Assembly (NCBI RefSeq): GCF_002088235.1
Contig: NZ_AQQV01000002.1
Coordinates: 434,001-498,000 of the forward strand
Length of the DNA stretch: 64,000 bases
Direction of reading: 5' to 3'
Origin: Oceanococcus atlanticus
Lineage (GTDB): Bacteria; Pseudomonadota; Gammaproteobacteria; Nevskiales; Oceanococcaceae
Shown here: one piece after another, positions 1 through 8,438 of the stretch
How positions within the stretch are numbered: the first letter of the stretch is position 1
How the letters are laid out: every line of letters starts with the position of its first letter
Translations under genes and position numbers: made by a program
Notes under the pieces: generated by a model
The model's database searches: none
What the model saw: the letters and a program-made list of their open reading frames with translations, nothing else
What the model was told of the DNA's origin: nothing

Positions 1-390
1 GCCCAGATAGCTGTTGGCCGGGCTGATGATCGGGGCCAGATCGGGGCAGTTGTCATCGCCCACCGGCACCGGCAACTGGCCCAGGCCGGTTTCGCAGGTC
101 TGGTGGCGGCCATGCTGGAAAAGAATCAGCGGAAACGGGCCCTGCGCCGCGCTCGGATAGACCAGATAACCGTGCACATCAGTTTCGTAGCTGTCGCCGG
201 TCTGCTCATCGCTGACGCTGATCCGCCCGAAATCGTAGTCCTGGGTCTGCGGTTCATACGGCCCCAAAGGTGCCGGGTCGGCAGCCACCGCCGGCACGTC
301 CTGTGGCGTCGGATCCGCCGTAGCGGAGGTCGAATTGTCGTTGCAGGCAGCGAGTACGGTTGTCGCCAGCAGCCAGGGCCAAGCTTTCAT
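1..390 (-). CDS. Lipoprotein alpha/beta-hydrolase-like protein, C-terminus cut by window edge
   Basis: The first 130 residues of a minus-strand gene that runs off the left edge. The start at 390 is followed by a short hydrophobic signal ending in a lipobox (VLAAC, Cys16), so it should be a lipoprotein. After a Thr/Pro/Ala-rich spacer comes a segment with the look of an alpha/beta-hydrolase beta-strand and oxyanion region (GPFPLILFQHGRHQTCE, about residues 83-99). The catalytic Ser, Asp and His lie outside the window, so the enzyme class is inferred from this strand alone. Chlorophyllase- or dienelactone-hydrolase-like proteins are possible. Substrate unknown. Confidence 0.7.
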   Translation of the reverse strand, partial: MKAWPWLLATTVLAACNDNSTSATADPTPQDVPAVAADPAPLGPYEPQTQDYDFGRISVSDEQTGDSYETDVHGYLVYPSAAQGPFPLILFQHGRHQTCETGLGQLPVPVGDDNCPDLAPIISPANSYLG

Positions 391-473
391 TGTCTGAGTT
401 TCTCCACAGGCAGGTCGGGCCTGCGCAGTGAAGCGCCTACCCGAAAAGCTGCTGTGCCCAGCAATTGGTGTGC

Positions 474-493
474 CAGCCTGCGCCGGCAGGCTG
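474..493. terminator. Hairpin directly after the tetR stop codon
   Basis: A 7-bp perfect stem (CAGCCTG / CAGGCTG, 6-nt loop) abuts the stop codon of the minus-strand TetR gene. It may end that transcript, but there is no clear T-tract on the minus side, so this is a weak call. Confidence 0.35.
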
Positions 494-1132
494 TTATTGC
501 GGCGCCAGCCCGCGCACCAGCGCACTGAGCGTGGCGTGCTTGAGCGCCCGCGCATCACCCCAGGGATATTCAGGAATGGTGATCAGGTTGAGCGCCAGCC
601 CCTGCACGGTGCACAACAGGATATTGAGTACATCGTCCACAGCCGCACTGCGAATGCTCCCGTGGGCCTGGGCCTGTGCAATCGCCTTGCGCAGCACATC
701 AAGACGCGTCAGTGCTGCTGAACTGTCGACAAAGTAATGATCCTGAGCGCTCTGCAGGCGATCTTCGATCAGAAAGATGGCGCGAAAATCATCTGGATGA
801 GCCAGCCAGAAATCCACCATGCCCTCGCACAGGGCCAGCACACGCTGCGGCGCGGGGGCTTGCTCGGCAATCCTCTCGAGCTGTTCGGCCAGGGTATTGA
901 AGACCTCCTCCCAGATCACCCGCAGCACCTCGCGCTTGCTCGCAAACACGGTGTAAAGCGCGGCGGGCGAACACTCCGCCAGGCGCGCGATGTTGCGCAT
1001 GGATACACCATCATAGCCGTCTCGGGCGAACAGGCTGCGCGCCGCATCGAGGATGCGCCGCCGGCTGTTTTCGAGCTGGCTGTGACTGCGCCGCGGGCGC
1101 CCGCGCGGTGCTTTGCTGCTTGTGTTCGTCAT
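494..1132 (-). CDS. TetR/AcrR-family transcriptional regulator
   Basis: A 212-residue one-domain repressor, the usual TetR length. The N-terminal HTH lies at about residues 24-70 (RRRILDAARSLFARDGYDGVSMRNIARLAECSPAALYTVFASKREVL), followed by an all-helical ligand-binding half with no recognisable ligand specificity. It is divergent from the flavin amine oxidase at 1195. The 62-bp gap between them carries a palindrome, so it most likely represses its own gene and the oxidase, with an amine or related hydrophobic compound as possible inducer. The family call is firm and the target is inferred from position. Confidence 0.9.
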   Translation of the reverse strand: MTNTSSKAPRGRPRRSHSQLENSRRRILDAARSLFARDGYDGVSMRNIARLAECSPAALYTVFASKREVLRVIWEEVFNTLAEQLERIAEQAPAPQRVLALCEGMVDFWLAHPDDFRAIFLIEDRLQSAQDHYFVDSSAALTRLDVLRKAIAQAQAHGSIRSAAVDDVLNILLCTVQGLALNLITIPEYPWGDARALKHATLSALVRGLAPQ

Positions 1133-1135
1133 CTG

Positions 1136-1173
1136 GTTTGATATTTAATGAACGCGTTCACTAATATTAAACC
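1136..1173. promoter_or_regulatory. TetR operator palindrome between tetR and amine oxidase
   Basis: A perfect 12-bp palindrome TGAACGCGTTCA at 1149-1160 is flanked by nearly symmetric AT-rich arms (GTTTGATATT at 1136-1145 and AATATTAAAC at 1163-1172). It lies in the divergent intergenic gap, where it can cover both promoters. Confidence 0.7.
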
Positions 1174-1194
1174 ACATCCTCAAGAGCAGCCACG

Positions 1195-2547
1195 ATGAGC
1201 ACCCCTACCACTGATTGCGACGTCCTCGTTGTCGGCGCTGGCCTGGCCGGCCTCAAAGCCGCCCGTGAACTCACCGCTGCCGGCAAACGGGTGCGGGTGC
1301 TGGAGGCGCGCGACCGGGTTGGCGGGCGTTCCAAGCCCGGCGAAATCTGTGGACACACCATTGATCTGGGCGGGCAATGGGTCGGGCCTGACCAGAAACG
1401 CCTGCTCGCCGAAGCTGCGGCACTGGGCGTGAACACCTGTCCGCAATATGTCGAAGGCGACAGCCTGCTGCATTTCGACGGCAAACGACGTCGCTACGCC
1501 TCCGACATTCCGCCGTTGTCACCTCTGGCCCTGCTCGAAATCGCGCTGCTGGAACGGCGCTGGCGGCGCGAAGCCGGCTCCTTGCCGGTCGGGGCCGCTT
1601 GGTCAGCCCCCCAGGCAGCGCAATGGGATAGCGAGTCAGTCGCCAGCTGGATGCGCAAGCATGTGCGCACGCGTGATGCACGCCAGTTCCTCAGGGTGGT
1701 GACCCGCGCATTGCTGTGTGCCGAACCCGAGCAGGTGTCCTACTTGTGCATGCTTGAATACATGCGCCAGGGCAAAGACCTGCGCACGTTGCTGGATGTC
1801 ACTGGCGGCGCCCAGCAGGACAAATTCGTCGGCGGCGCGTGGCAAATCCCCAAGCGCATGGCCGACCAGCTGGGCCAGTGCATCACCCTGAACAGCCCGG
1901 TGCTGGGGATCGACCAACACGCCGATGCGGTCACGGTGCACACCGCGCAGGCCGATTACCGCGCCACGCAAGTCATCATCGCGACACCACCGGCGCTAGC
2001 GGCCAAGATTGACTACAACCAGCCGCTGCCCTCACGCCGCTGGGGCCTGCTGCAGCGCATGCCCATGGGTGCGGTGATCAAGATTCATGTGGCCTACCCC
2101 ACGGCGTTCTGGCGCCAGCGTGGCCTCAATGGCGCGGTCGCCAGCAACGACCGCATCTTCAACGTGGTGTTTGACCAGACGCCAGCGGATCAATCGATCG
2201 GCATTCTGGTTGGCTTCATGGACGGCGCCCACGCCGTGGAGATGAGCACGCGCGGCGAGCAGGCCCGGCGCGATCAGGTCATCGCCGACCTGGTGAGCTA
2301 CTTTGGCGATGATGCGGCCCAGCCGATCGGCTATGTCGATCAGGACTGGACCCAGGAAGCCTGGAGCCTAGGCGGTTATGTGGCGCACATGCCGCCCGGC
2401 GTGATGACCCAATACGGCCCCAGCCTGCGTGAACCATGCGGACGCATCCACTGGGCGGGGACGGAAACCGCAACCCAATGGTGCGGCTATCTTGATGGCG
2501 CCCTGCAATCCGGCCAACGCGCCGCCGAGGAAATTCTCGGCGGCTGA
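1195..2547 (+). CDS. Flavin monoamine oxidase family protein (FAD-dependent amine oxidase)
   Basis: A 450-residue amine oxidase, the normal family length. The N-terminal Rossmann FAD site is at about residues 10-40 (VVGAGLAGLKAARELTAAG, then the LEARDRVGGRS signature). The C-terminal FAD-contact segment (IHWAGTETATQWCGYLDGAL) is near residue 420. There is no signal peptide, so it is cytoplasmic. Members of the family oxidise amines to imines with production of H2O2. The substrate cannot be read from sequence. The divergent TetR and the intervening palindrome suggest inducible expression. Its 3' end converges on the monooxygenase gene only 8 bp away. Confidence 0.88.
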   Translation: MSTPTTDCDVLVVGAGLAGLKAARELTAAGKRVRVLEARDRVGGRSKPGEICGHTIDLGGQWVGPDQKRLLAEAAALGVNTCPQYVEGDSLLHFDGKRRRYASDIPPLSPLALLEIALLERRWRREAGSLPVGAAWSAPQAAQWDSESVASWMRKHVRTRDARQFLRVVTRALLCAEPEQVSYLCMLEYMRQGKDLRTLLDVTGGAQQDKFVGGAWQIPKRMADQLGQCITLNSPVLGIDQHADAVTVHTAQADYRATQVIIATPPALAAKIDYNQPLPSRRWGLLQRMPMGAVIKIHVAYPTAFWRQRGLNGAVASNDRIFNVVFDQTPADQSIGILVGFMDGAHAVEMSTRGEQARRDQVIADLVSYFGDDAAQPIGYVDQDWTQEAWSLGGYVAHMPPGVMTQYGPSLREPCGRIHWAGTETATQWCGYLDGALQSGQRAAEEILGG

Positions 2548-2555
2548 AGACAGGC

Positions 2556-4067
2556 TCAGGCGGCCATGGGCTCCGGCGCGGCGCTGTCAGCCGCCGCTGC
2601 ACGCACCGGCTGAAACTCCAAACAACCGTCGTCAATCGGCTCATCCAGCAGCACTTTTTTGTCCTTGCCGTAGTGCATCAGCACGCGCCAGGGACCGGAG
2701 CGGCCCTGACGTGGCAGGCTGGCTTTGCCACGCTGTACATAGCCGGACTGCAGCGAATCCAGGATACCCTCGTCCAGCGCATTGGCGCCGGAATCATCCC
2801 GCGGGACCGCCACCGCATTGCCATGCTCATCCATATGCCGCAGCAGGCGACACAGGTAGCGCCCGGCGATATCGGACTTGAGCGTCCACGGCGCATTGGT
2901 ATAACCGAACACCCACAGGAAGTTGGGCACGTTCTGGATCATTGCGCCCTTGTAGGTCATCTGCTCGTTCAGCGGCATCGGCGCATCATCCACGGTCAGC
3001 TCCATGCCGCCCATCATCTGCAGATTGAGGCCGGTGGCGGTGATGATGATGTCTGCCTCGAGCTGCTTGCCAGACTTGAGCAAAATGCCGTTTTCGGTGA
3101 AACGTTCGATAGTGTCGGTTTCCACCGAAGCGCGCCCTTCACGCAAGGCCACGAACAGATCGCCATCGGGCACCGCGCACAGGCGCTCGTCCCAGGGCAT
3201 GTAGCGCGGGGTGAAATGACGCATATCGAAATCCGGCCCGACCTGCTTGCGCACCTGCCCGATAAGGAACTTGCGCATGCGCTTGGGCCAGCGCCGACAG
3301 GCCAGATACAGACCGCGCTGCACCGCAATGTTGCGACCGCGCACAATCCGGTAGGCCAAGCCGCGCGGCAAATACCGACGCAGCGCCATAGCCATCTTGT
3401 CGGTGTCCGGCAGGGAGAACACATAGCTGGGTGAGCGCTGCAGCATGGTCACATGCGCAGCCTGTCTGGCCATTGCCGGAACCACGGTGACGGCCGTGGC
3501 ACCACTGCCGATCACCACCACCCGCTTGCCGGCGTAGTCGAGCTGCTCCGGCCAGTGCTGCGGATGCACGATCTGGCCCTTGAAGTCCTCTTCGCCCTCG
3601 AAATGCGGGCGGTAGCCTTCGGCGTAGTTGTAGTAGCCGCTGCAGTTGATCAGGAAATGACAGGTCAGCGTCCGGCTCTCACCGGTTTCCACATCCTCAG
3701 CTCGCAGCACCCAGCGTTGCTGTTCGCTCGACCAGTTCGAGGCAGTGATGTTGAGGCCGTACTGAATGGTTTCGGCAATGCCATGCTCTTTGGCCGTTTC
3801 AGTGATGTACGAGCGGATCGACGGGCCGTCGGCCAGAACCTTGTCGGAATCCCAGGGCTTGAAGCGATAGCCGAAACTGGCCATGTCCGAATCGGAACGA
3901 ATGCCGGGATAGCGGAACAGATCCCAGGTGCCGCCCAGACGGGCGCGGCGCTCGATGATGGCCATGGAGCGCTGCGGATGCTCGCGCCGCAGATGCACCG
4001 CCGTGCCGATACCGGACAGGCCGGCGCCAATAATAAGAATGTCGAAATGTTGTGGGCTCATGGGCAA
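2556..4067 (-). CDS. Flavin-containing monooxygenase, Baeyer-Villiger type
   Basis: 503 residues with two Rossmann dinucleotide sites: FAD at residues 14-19 (GAGLSG) and NADPH near 187-192 (GSGATA). Between them sits the type I Baeyer-Villiger/FMO fingerprint FxGxxxHxxxWP at residues 162-173 (FKGQIVHPQHWP). Enzymes with this fingerprint insert oxygen into ketones, or oxygenate N or S atoms, using NADPH and O2. The substrate is unknown. It is divergent from an AraC-type regulator, with repeated half-sites in between, an arrangement common for catabolic or detoxifying monooxygenases. The start chosen is the ATG giving MPMSPQHFDILIIGAG. MSPQHF, two residues in, is equally possible. Confidence 0.9.
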   Translation of the reverse strand: MPMSPQHFDILIIGAGLSGIGTAVHLRREHPQRSMAIIERRARLGGTWDLFRYPGIRSDSDMASFGYRFKPWDSDKVLADGPSIRSYITETAKEHGIAETIQYGLNITASNWSSEQQRWVLRAEDVETGESRTLTCHFLINCSGYYNYAEGYRPHFEGEEDFKGQIVHPQHWPEQLDYAGKRVVVIGSGATAVTVVPAMARQAAHVTMLQRSPSYVFSLPDTDKMAMALRRYLPRGLAYRIVRGRNIAVQRGLYLACRRWPKRMRKFLIGQVRKQVGPDFDMRHFTPRYMPWDERLCAVPDGDLFVALREGRASVETDTIERFTENGILLKSGKQLEADIIITATGLNLQMMGGMELTVDDAPMPLNEQMTYKGAMIQNVPNFLWVFGYTNAPWTLKSDIAGRYLCRLLRHMDEHGNAVAVPRDDSGANALDEGILDSLQSGYVQRGKASLPRQGRSGPWRVLMHYGKDKKVLLDEPIDDGCLEFQPVRAAAADSAAPEPMAA

Positions 4068-4115
4068 TCTCCTCGCGCCTTCGCTCTTGTACGTTGATCA
4101 TGCTAGTGCCATGCT

Positions 4116-4163
4116 GGCGAAAAGAATTGGCTTTTGGCGACACATTTTTGTCTTTAAGCGACA
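4116..4163. promoter_or_regulatory. Phased direct repeats, probable AraC-type operator
   Basis: Three repeats of (G/A)GCGA start at 4116, 4136 and 4157, spaced 20 and 21 bp, about two helical turns. The last two extend to GCGACA. AraC-family activators bind direct repeats with this phasing. The repeats lie just before the AraC gene and upstream of the divergent monooxygenase. Confidence 0.5.
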
Positions 4164-4169
4164 AAGCGC

Positions 4170-5183
4170 ATGAGCACACTGATCCGCGCCGCCAATCTGG
4201 CCGGCATTGAGGAATTGATGGCACAGCTGGGCGGCGACGCCCACACCCTGCTGGCTCGCCATCACATCAACCCTCAACTGATCCACGATCCGGACGCCTA
4301 CGTGCCCTATCGCAGCCTGGCCGCCGTGATCGAACAGGCTGCGGTGGACACCCAATGCAGCGATTTCGGGCTGCGCATTGCCCACTGGCAAGGTCTCGAC
4401 ATGCTCGGCCCAGTGGCGGTGATTGCCCGCGCGGCCAACGATGTGCTGCACGCCTTCGAGGGCATTGCCCGCTACCTGCACATTCACGGCCCGGCGCTCA
4501 AACTGTCGCTGCGCGGACGCAACGAGGCCGGCGATTATTGCTTTGCGTTCCGTATCGAAGACCGTGGCCTGCGCAATCTGACCCAGAGCTACGAACTGAG
4601 CATGGCCAACGGCGCCCGCATCCTGAGCATGCTCAGCGCCCACAACGCTCGCCCGGCACGGATTTACTTCACCCATGCCCCCTTGTCGAGCAAGGTCACC
4701 TATCAACGGGCCTTCGAATGCCCGATCGAATTCGAGGCCGAATACAGCGGCTTTGACCTGCGTGAAAGCGATGCACGCCGTCCGCTCAGCAGTGCCGACC
4801 CGCAAACCCTGCGCATCGCCCAGCGTTATCTGGAATCACGCGGACCGGCCGGACGCCAGCTCAGCGAGCAGGTTGCCGAGTTGATCGACCGCCTGCTGGC
4901 CACCGGACAATGTCGCATCGACACGGTGGCGGAACAGCTGGCCATGCACCCGCGCAGCCTGCAACGCCACCTCAACCAGGAAGGCACGCGCTTTGAAACC
5001 ATGCTCGACGAGATTCGTCGCGACAAGGCGCGCACCTACCTGGCCATGACTGCGATGCGCTTCAGCCAGATTTCCGGGCTGCTCGGTTACGCCGACCAGA
5101 GCACCTTCAACCGGGCCTGCCGGCGCTGGTATCAGGCCACCCCCAAAGCGCTGCGCAAGCGACTCGCCGCAGAGTTGACCTAG
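4170..5183 (+). CDS. AraC-family regulator with arabinose-binding-like N-terminal domain
   Basis: 337 residues. The N-terminal two-thirds match the Arabinose_bd type (an OruR/ArgR-like layout with conserved FGLRIAHWQGLDMLGPVAVIARAANDVLHAF near residues 68-100). The C-terminal AraC DNA-binding domain has its two HTH motifs at about 235-335 (VAEQLAMHPRSLQRHLNQEGTRF and ISGLLGYADQSTFNRACRRW). It probably activates the divergent monooxygenase gene through the phased repeats in between. Effector unknown. A sigma-54-like element for the next gene begins 8 bp after its stop codon. Confidence 0.9.
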   Translation: MSTLIRAANLAGIEELMAQLGGDAHTLLARHHINPQLIHDPDAYVPYRSLAAVIEQAAVDTQCSDFGLRIAHWQGLDMLGPVAVIARAANDVLHAFEGIARYLHIHGPALKLSLRGRNEAGDYCFAFRIEDRGLRNLTQSYELSMANGARILSMLSAHNARPARIYFTHAPLSSKVTYQRAFECPIEFEAEYSGFDLRESDARRPLSSADPQTLRIAQRYLESRGPAGRQLSEQVAELIDRLLATGQCRIDTVAEQLAMHPRSLQRHLNQEGTRFETMLDEIRRDKARTYLAMTAMRFSQISGLLGYADQSTFNRACRRWYQATPKALRKRLAAELT

Positions 5184-5190
5184 CCGCTAT

Positions 5191-5206
5191 GGGCACGCGC
5201 TTTGCT
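5191..5206 (+). promoter_or_regulatory. Sigma-54 (-24/-12) promoter-like element upstream of nasT
   Basis: GGCAC-N5-TTGCT with both invariant dinucleotides (GG at -24, GC at -12). The predicted start, near 5217, falls at or inside the nasT start codons at 5212/5218. Use of this element would therefore give an almost leaderless mRNA, which lowers confidence. No clear NtrC site was seen in the coding sequence upstream. Confidence 0.45.
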
Positions 5207-5211
5207 TATGC

Positions 5212-5793
5212 ATGCGCATGTCCACCGCCCGCGCCATTCGTGTTCTGCTCGTCAGCCATGACGACACCCTGACCCGTTCGCTTGAACGCGAAGGCTTTGA
5301 GGTGCACCAGGTCAGCGAAAGCGAGGATGTCTACAACCTGGTCGGCGAGCTCGAACCTGACGCCATCCTGATCCGCCCCGACTCACCCACCCGCGACAGC
5401 CTCGAACATCTGGCCAGCCAGAGTTGCAAGCATCCGCAACCCACCCTGTTCCTGCACGACAAACTGCCGCAGGAATTGCGTCAGCAGGCGCTCAGCCTTG
5501 GGGTCAGCAGTTACGCCACAGCCGAACTCACCCCCACCGCCCTGCGTTCGCTGATCGAGATTTCCATTGATCACGCGAAACGCCTGCAAGCGGTCAAACG
5601 CGAACTCACGCGCAATCAGAAAACCCTGGCCGAACGCAAACAAATCGATCAGGCCAAACGCATCCTGTGGAAAGACCACGGCATGAACGAAGAAGCGGCC
5701 TACAAAGCGCTGAAAAACATGGCCATGAACGGCCGCATCAGTGTCGCCGACGCGGCACGCAAGGTGCTGGAAAGCAAGGAGAAACAGGCATGA
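5212..5793 (+). CDS. nasT: NasT-type response regulator with ANTAR RNA-binding domain
   Basis: 193 residues. The N-terminal receiver-like domain (residues 8-125) lacks the standard phospho-acceptor surroundings. A short coiled linker follows, and then the ANTAR domain at about 138-190 (RKQIDQAKRILWKDHGMNEEAAYKALKNMAMN). ANTAR proteins bind paired RNA hairpins with hexanucleotide loops and block termination in leaders. NasT is held inactive by NasS until nitrate or nitrite is present. It overlaps nasS by ATGA, so the pair is co-translated. Two start codons (5212, 5218) have no visible ribosome-binding site and cannot be told apart. Candidate targets are the leaders at 15430 and 16970. Confidence 0.9.
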   Translation: MRMSTARAIRVLLVSHDDTLTRSLEREGFEVHQVSESEDVYNLVGELEPDAILIRPDSPTRDSLEHLASQSCKHPQPTLFLHDKLPQELRQQALSLGVSSYATAELTPTALRSLIEISIDHAKRLQAVKRELTRNQKTLAERKQIDQAKRILWKDHGMNEEAAYKALKNMAMNGRISVADAARKVLESKEKQA

Positions 5794-6779
5794 ACACGAC
5801 GCTGACCACGGGCTTTGTAGCGCTCACCGATGCGCTCACCCTGATCGCGATCAAACGCCTGGAACTGGACCGCATGGCCGGCGCCCGACTCAAGCTCAAG
5901 CGCATGGGCTCGTGGGCCCAGCTGCGCGACGCCCTGCTCACCGGCGAGATCGATGCTGCGCACTGCCTGCCGGGCATACCGCTGCTGTCGCAGGCCGATG
6001 CTTACCCCCACCATGTGCGTCTGGCCACCGCTTTCACCCTCAACCACTACGGCAACGCCATCACCCTGGGCAACAGCGTGTTCGATCAGATTCCGCGTAA
6101 TCTGCCGCTGGATGAAGGCCTGCAGCAGCTGGCCCAAGAACGCCGTGAAAGCGGCCGCCTGCTGACCTTTGGTTCAGTGTTCCCGGTCTCCAAGCACGAA
6201 TTCGAATTGCGCCACTGGCTCGGCCAGCAGGGTTTGCAAGCCGGACGCGACTACCGCCTGGTGGTGATCCCGCCGCCGCTGGCGGTGGACGCCCTGCACG
6301 ACGGGCGGGTCGACGGTTTTTGCGTGGGTGAGCCGTGGAACTCGGTCGCGGTGGAAGCCTGTCTGGGCAAGATCGTGGCCAACAGCCGCAGCCTGGGCCT
6401 GCCCAGCACCGAGAAAGTGCTCGCGGTGAACCAGCAGTGGCTGGACAGCGATGAACACCACCAGCTCATATTGTGGCTGCATGAAGCATCCCGCTGGCTG
6501 GCCGAACGCAGCAATCATGGCCGCGCCCTCAAGTGGTTGTCGGAAGAGGTCAAACGCGATGTGCGCGTGCTTGAGCCCGGCGTCACCGGGCCGCACGCGG
6601 TGGACTTTCGCGCTTCACACTGCCCGGAGCCCAAACACGCCTTGTGGCAGCTCGAACAGATGCAGGCCGCCGGCAACCTGCCGGAGGCAGCGGTTTCCAG
6701 CGAGATTGCCGCGCGTACCTTCCGCAACGATGTGTACCAGCGCATGACCCGTCAGTACGTCGTCGCCGAGCCGTCCTGA
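5790..6779 (+). CDS. nasS: NasS-type nitrate/nitrite sensor (NrtA/CmpA-like, cytoplasmic)
   Basis: 329 residues related to the periplasmic nitrate-binding proteins NrtA/CmpA, but with no signal peptide or lipobox, as expected for NasS. Typical blocks are present: [25 protein letters not shown] near residues 37-61, [11 protein letters not shown] near 83-93, [14 protein letters not shown] near 131-144 and [15 protein letters not shown] near 177-191. Known NasS proteins bind NasT without nitrate and release it with nitrate. The ATG overlaps the nasT stop. A second NasS-like protein (27023-28021) lies 20 kb away. Confidence 0.9.
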   Translation: MNTTLTTGFVALTDALTLIAIKRLELDRMAGARLKLKRMGSWAQLRDALLTGEIDAAHCLPGIPLLSQADAYPHHVRLATAFTLNHYGNAITLGNSVFDQIPRNLPLDEGLQQLAQERRESGRLLTFGSVFPVSKHEFELRHWLGQQGLQAGRDYRLVVIPPPLAVDALHDGRVDGFCVGEPWNSVAVEACLGKIVANSRSLGLPSTEKVLAVNQQWLDSDEHHQLILWLHEASRWLAERSNHGRALKWLSEEVKRDVRVLEPGVTGPHAVDFRASHCPEPKHALWQLEQMQAAGNLPEAAVSSEIAARTFRNDVYQRMTRQYVVAEPS

Positions 6780-6787
6780 CCCATTCG

Positions 6788-6820
6788 GCACTGATCTGGT
6801 GCATTGCACAAATCCTGTGC
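6788..6820. promoter_or_regulatory. Tandem NtrC enhancer sites upstream of narK
   Basis: Two perfect NtrC-type half-site pairs, GCAC-N7-GTGC, at 6788-6802 and 6806-6820, have centres 18 bp apart. The 7-nt spacer matches the classical glnA site. They sit about 112 and 130 bp before the predicted sigma-54 start near 6925, the usual enhancer distance. Confidence 0.82.
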
Positions 6821-6898
6821 GCAACGGCGCCCCCGGGCAAATCACCCAGCCCCGCTATCGCAGCCCCCGAATCAAGCAAATTCAAACACTTGAGCGCT

Positions 6899-6914
6899 TG
6901 GCACGGATGTTGAT
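6899..6914 (+). promoter_or_regulatory. Sigma-54 promoter for narK-nirBD-nasA operon
   Basis: TGGCAC-GGATG-TTGAT, preceded by T. The -24 element is perfect and the spacing is right. The -12 element reads GA instead of GC, one deviation from consensus. With the two NtrC sites upstream the call is strong. The predicted start is near 6925, giving a leader of about 105 nt. Confidence 0.75.
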
Positions 6915-6927
6915 TACCAACTGACAA

Positions 6928-7029
6928 GACGTGGACCAGGCCTGAACAAGGTACGAGTGCGTCGATGAGGCTCAGTGGCGGCAGTCCCTGCCCCGCAGCC
7001 ATCGTCGCTCTCGTCTTCAGGGGATTTCC
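6928..7029 (+). promoter_or_regulatory. narK leader with block shared with the nasT2 leader
   Basis: This untranslated leader starts with GACGTGGACCAGGCCTG, followed by GGTACGAGTGCGTCGATG. Both blocks recur in the same order upstream of the truncated narK copy on the minus strand (26750-26850), and leader length is conserved (102 and 101 nt). Short complementary pieces (CGT/ACG, ACC/GGT) are conserved. A GGCAG-TCC-CTGCC hairpin is seen here only. I find neither a T-tract terminator nor a clear A1-G4 hexaloop, so the mechanism is open. Confidence 0.5.
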
Positions 7030-8373
7030 ATGGAAGTTGCGAACAAAGCCACTCGCATCAATCTTTTCGACTTCAAGTCCGTGCAAATGCGGACCTTTCA
7101 CCTCACCTGGTTCGCCTTTTTCCTGTGCTTTTTCGGCTGGTTCGGTATCGCACCGCTGATGGCAGTGGTGCGTGAGGACCTGCTGCTGACCAAGGCCCAG
7201 ATCGGCAACACCATCATTGCTTCGGTCGCCATCACGGTGATGGTGCGCCTGCTGATCGGACCGCTGTGCGACAAGTTCGGGCCGCGAAAAACCTATTCCG
7301 CCCTGCTCGTACTCGGCTCGTTTCCGGTCATGCTGATTGGCCTGGCCGACAGCTACGAAAGCTTCCTGCTGTTCCGCCTGGGGATTGGCGCCATCGGCGC
7401 GGCCTTCGTCATCACCCAGTACCACACCTCGGTGATGTTCGCCTCCAACGTGGTGGGCACCGCCAACGCTACCACTGCAGGCTGGGGCAACCTGGGCGGC
7501 GGCGTGACTCAGCTGGTCATGCCGCTGGTGTTTGCCGCCGTCATGACCTTTGGGGTCAGCGAAGCGGCCGGCTGGCGTGTCGCCATGATCGTGCCCGGCG
7601 TGGTGCTGTTCATCATGGGCATCGTCTACTACCTCTTCACCCAGGATGCACCGGACGGCAACTACTCGGATCTGCGTGCTGCCGGCAAGCTGCCGCCGGC
7701 CACCAAGGAACGCTCAGCCTCCGGTTCATTTTTGCTCGCCGCCCGCGATTACCGCGTGTGGGCGCTGTTTGTGGTCTATGCCGCCTGTTTCGGGGTTGAA
7801 CTCACGATCAACAACATCGCCGCGATCTATTACTTCGACAATTTCAGTCTCGATCTCAAAACCGCTGGCATGATCGCCGCCCTGTTCGGTTTGATGAACC
7901 TGTTCGCGCGCACCCTGGGCGGTTACTTCTCTGATCGCTTCGCGCTCAAGAGCGGGCTGAGCGGGCGGGTGCGGTTTCTGTTCATCGTACTGTTCTGCGA
8001 AGGCCTGGCCCTGATGTTGTTCTCGCAGATGGATGTGCTGATTCTGGCAGTGGGCTCAATGATCATGTTCAGCCTGTTCGTGCAAATGTCAGAGGGCGCC
8101 ACCTTCGGCATCGTGCCGTTCATGAATCGTAAGGCTCTGGGGGCCGTGGCCGGCATCGTCGGCGCCGGCGGCAATGCGGGCGCGGTGGCTGCCGGCTTCC
8201 TGTTCAAAGCGGAGAGCATCAGCTACCAGCAAGGTCTGTTCTACCTCGGCCTGGCCGTAATCGGCGCGTCGTTCTGCGCCCTGCTGGTGCGCTTTTCGGA
8301 TGAGACCCACGCCGAGGAAAAAGCACGCCTCAACCAGGACCTGCTGGCCCGAGAGCCTGCCAGCGCCACCTGA
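7030..8373 (+). CDS. NarK-type nitrate/nitrite MFS transporter
   Basis: 447 residues with 12 predicted membrane spans and the nitrate/nitrite porter signature segments: FHLTWFAFFLCFFGWFGIAPLM near residues 26-47, GWGNLGGGVTQLVMPLVF near 155-172 and NKALGAVAGIVGAGGNAGAV near 367-386. It imports nitrate (and probably exchanges or exports nitrite) across the inner membrane to feed the reductases encoded downstream. It follows a sigma-54 promoter and NtrC sites, so expression should need nitrogen limitation. A stub corresponding to its first residues (MDVANRATRI compared with MEVANKATRI) is found at 26749, showing a past duplication. Confidence 0.92.
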   Translation: MEVANKATRINLFDFKSVQMRTFHLTWFAFFLCFFGWFGIAPLMAVVREDLLLTKAQIGNTIIASVAITVMVRLLIGPLCDKFGPRKTYSALLVLGSFPVMLIGLADSYESFLLFRLGIGAIGAAFVITQYHTSVMFASNVVGTANATTAGWGNLGGGVTQLVMPLVFAAVMTFGVSEAAGWRVAMIVPGVVLFIMGIVYYLFTQDAPDGNYSDLRAAGKLPPATKERSASGSFLLAARDYRVWALFVVYAACFGVELTINNIAAIYYFDNFSLDLKTAGMIAALFGLMNLFARTLGGYFSDRFALKSGLSGRVRFLFIVLFCEGLALMLFSQMDVLILAVGSMIMFSLFVQMSEGATFGIVPFMNRKALGAVAGIVGAGGNAGAVAAGFLFKAESISYQQGLFYLGLAVIGASFCALLVRFSDETHAEEKARLNQDLLAREPASAT

Positions 8374-8438
8374 GCATCGCCATCCCCACTTGATTGAACC
8401 GGGGCGCCGCCGTGCGCGCAGCCCCGTGGAGTTTTCCC

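Noticed and set aside
2429-2881. 150-codon plus frame across the ends of the amine oxidase and monooxygenase genes
   Set aside because: Overlaps two well-supported genes out of frame and has no recognisable domain.
4098-4805. 235-codon minus frame overlapping the AraC gene
   Set aside because: It covers the operator repeats and the AraC start; the AraC gene has both domains intact.
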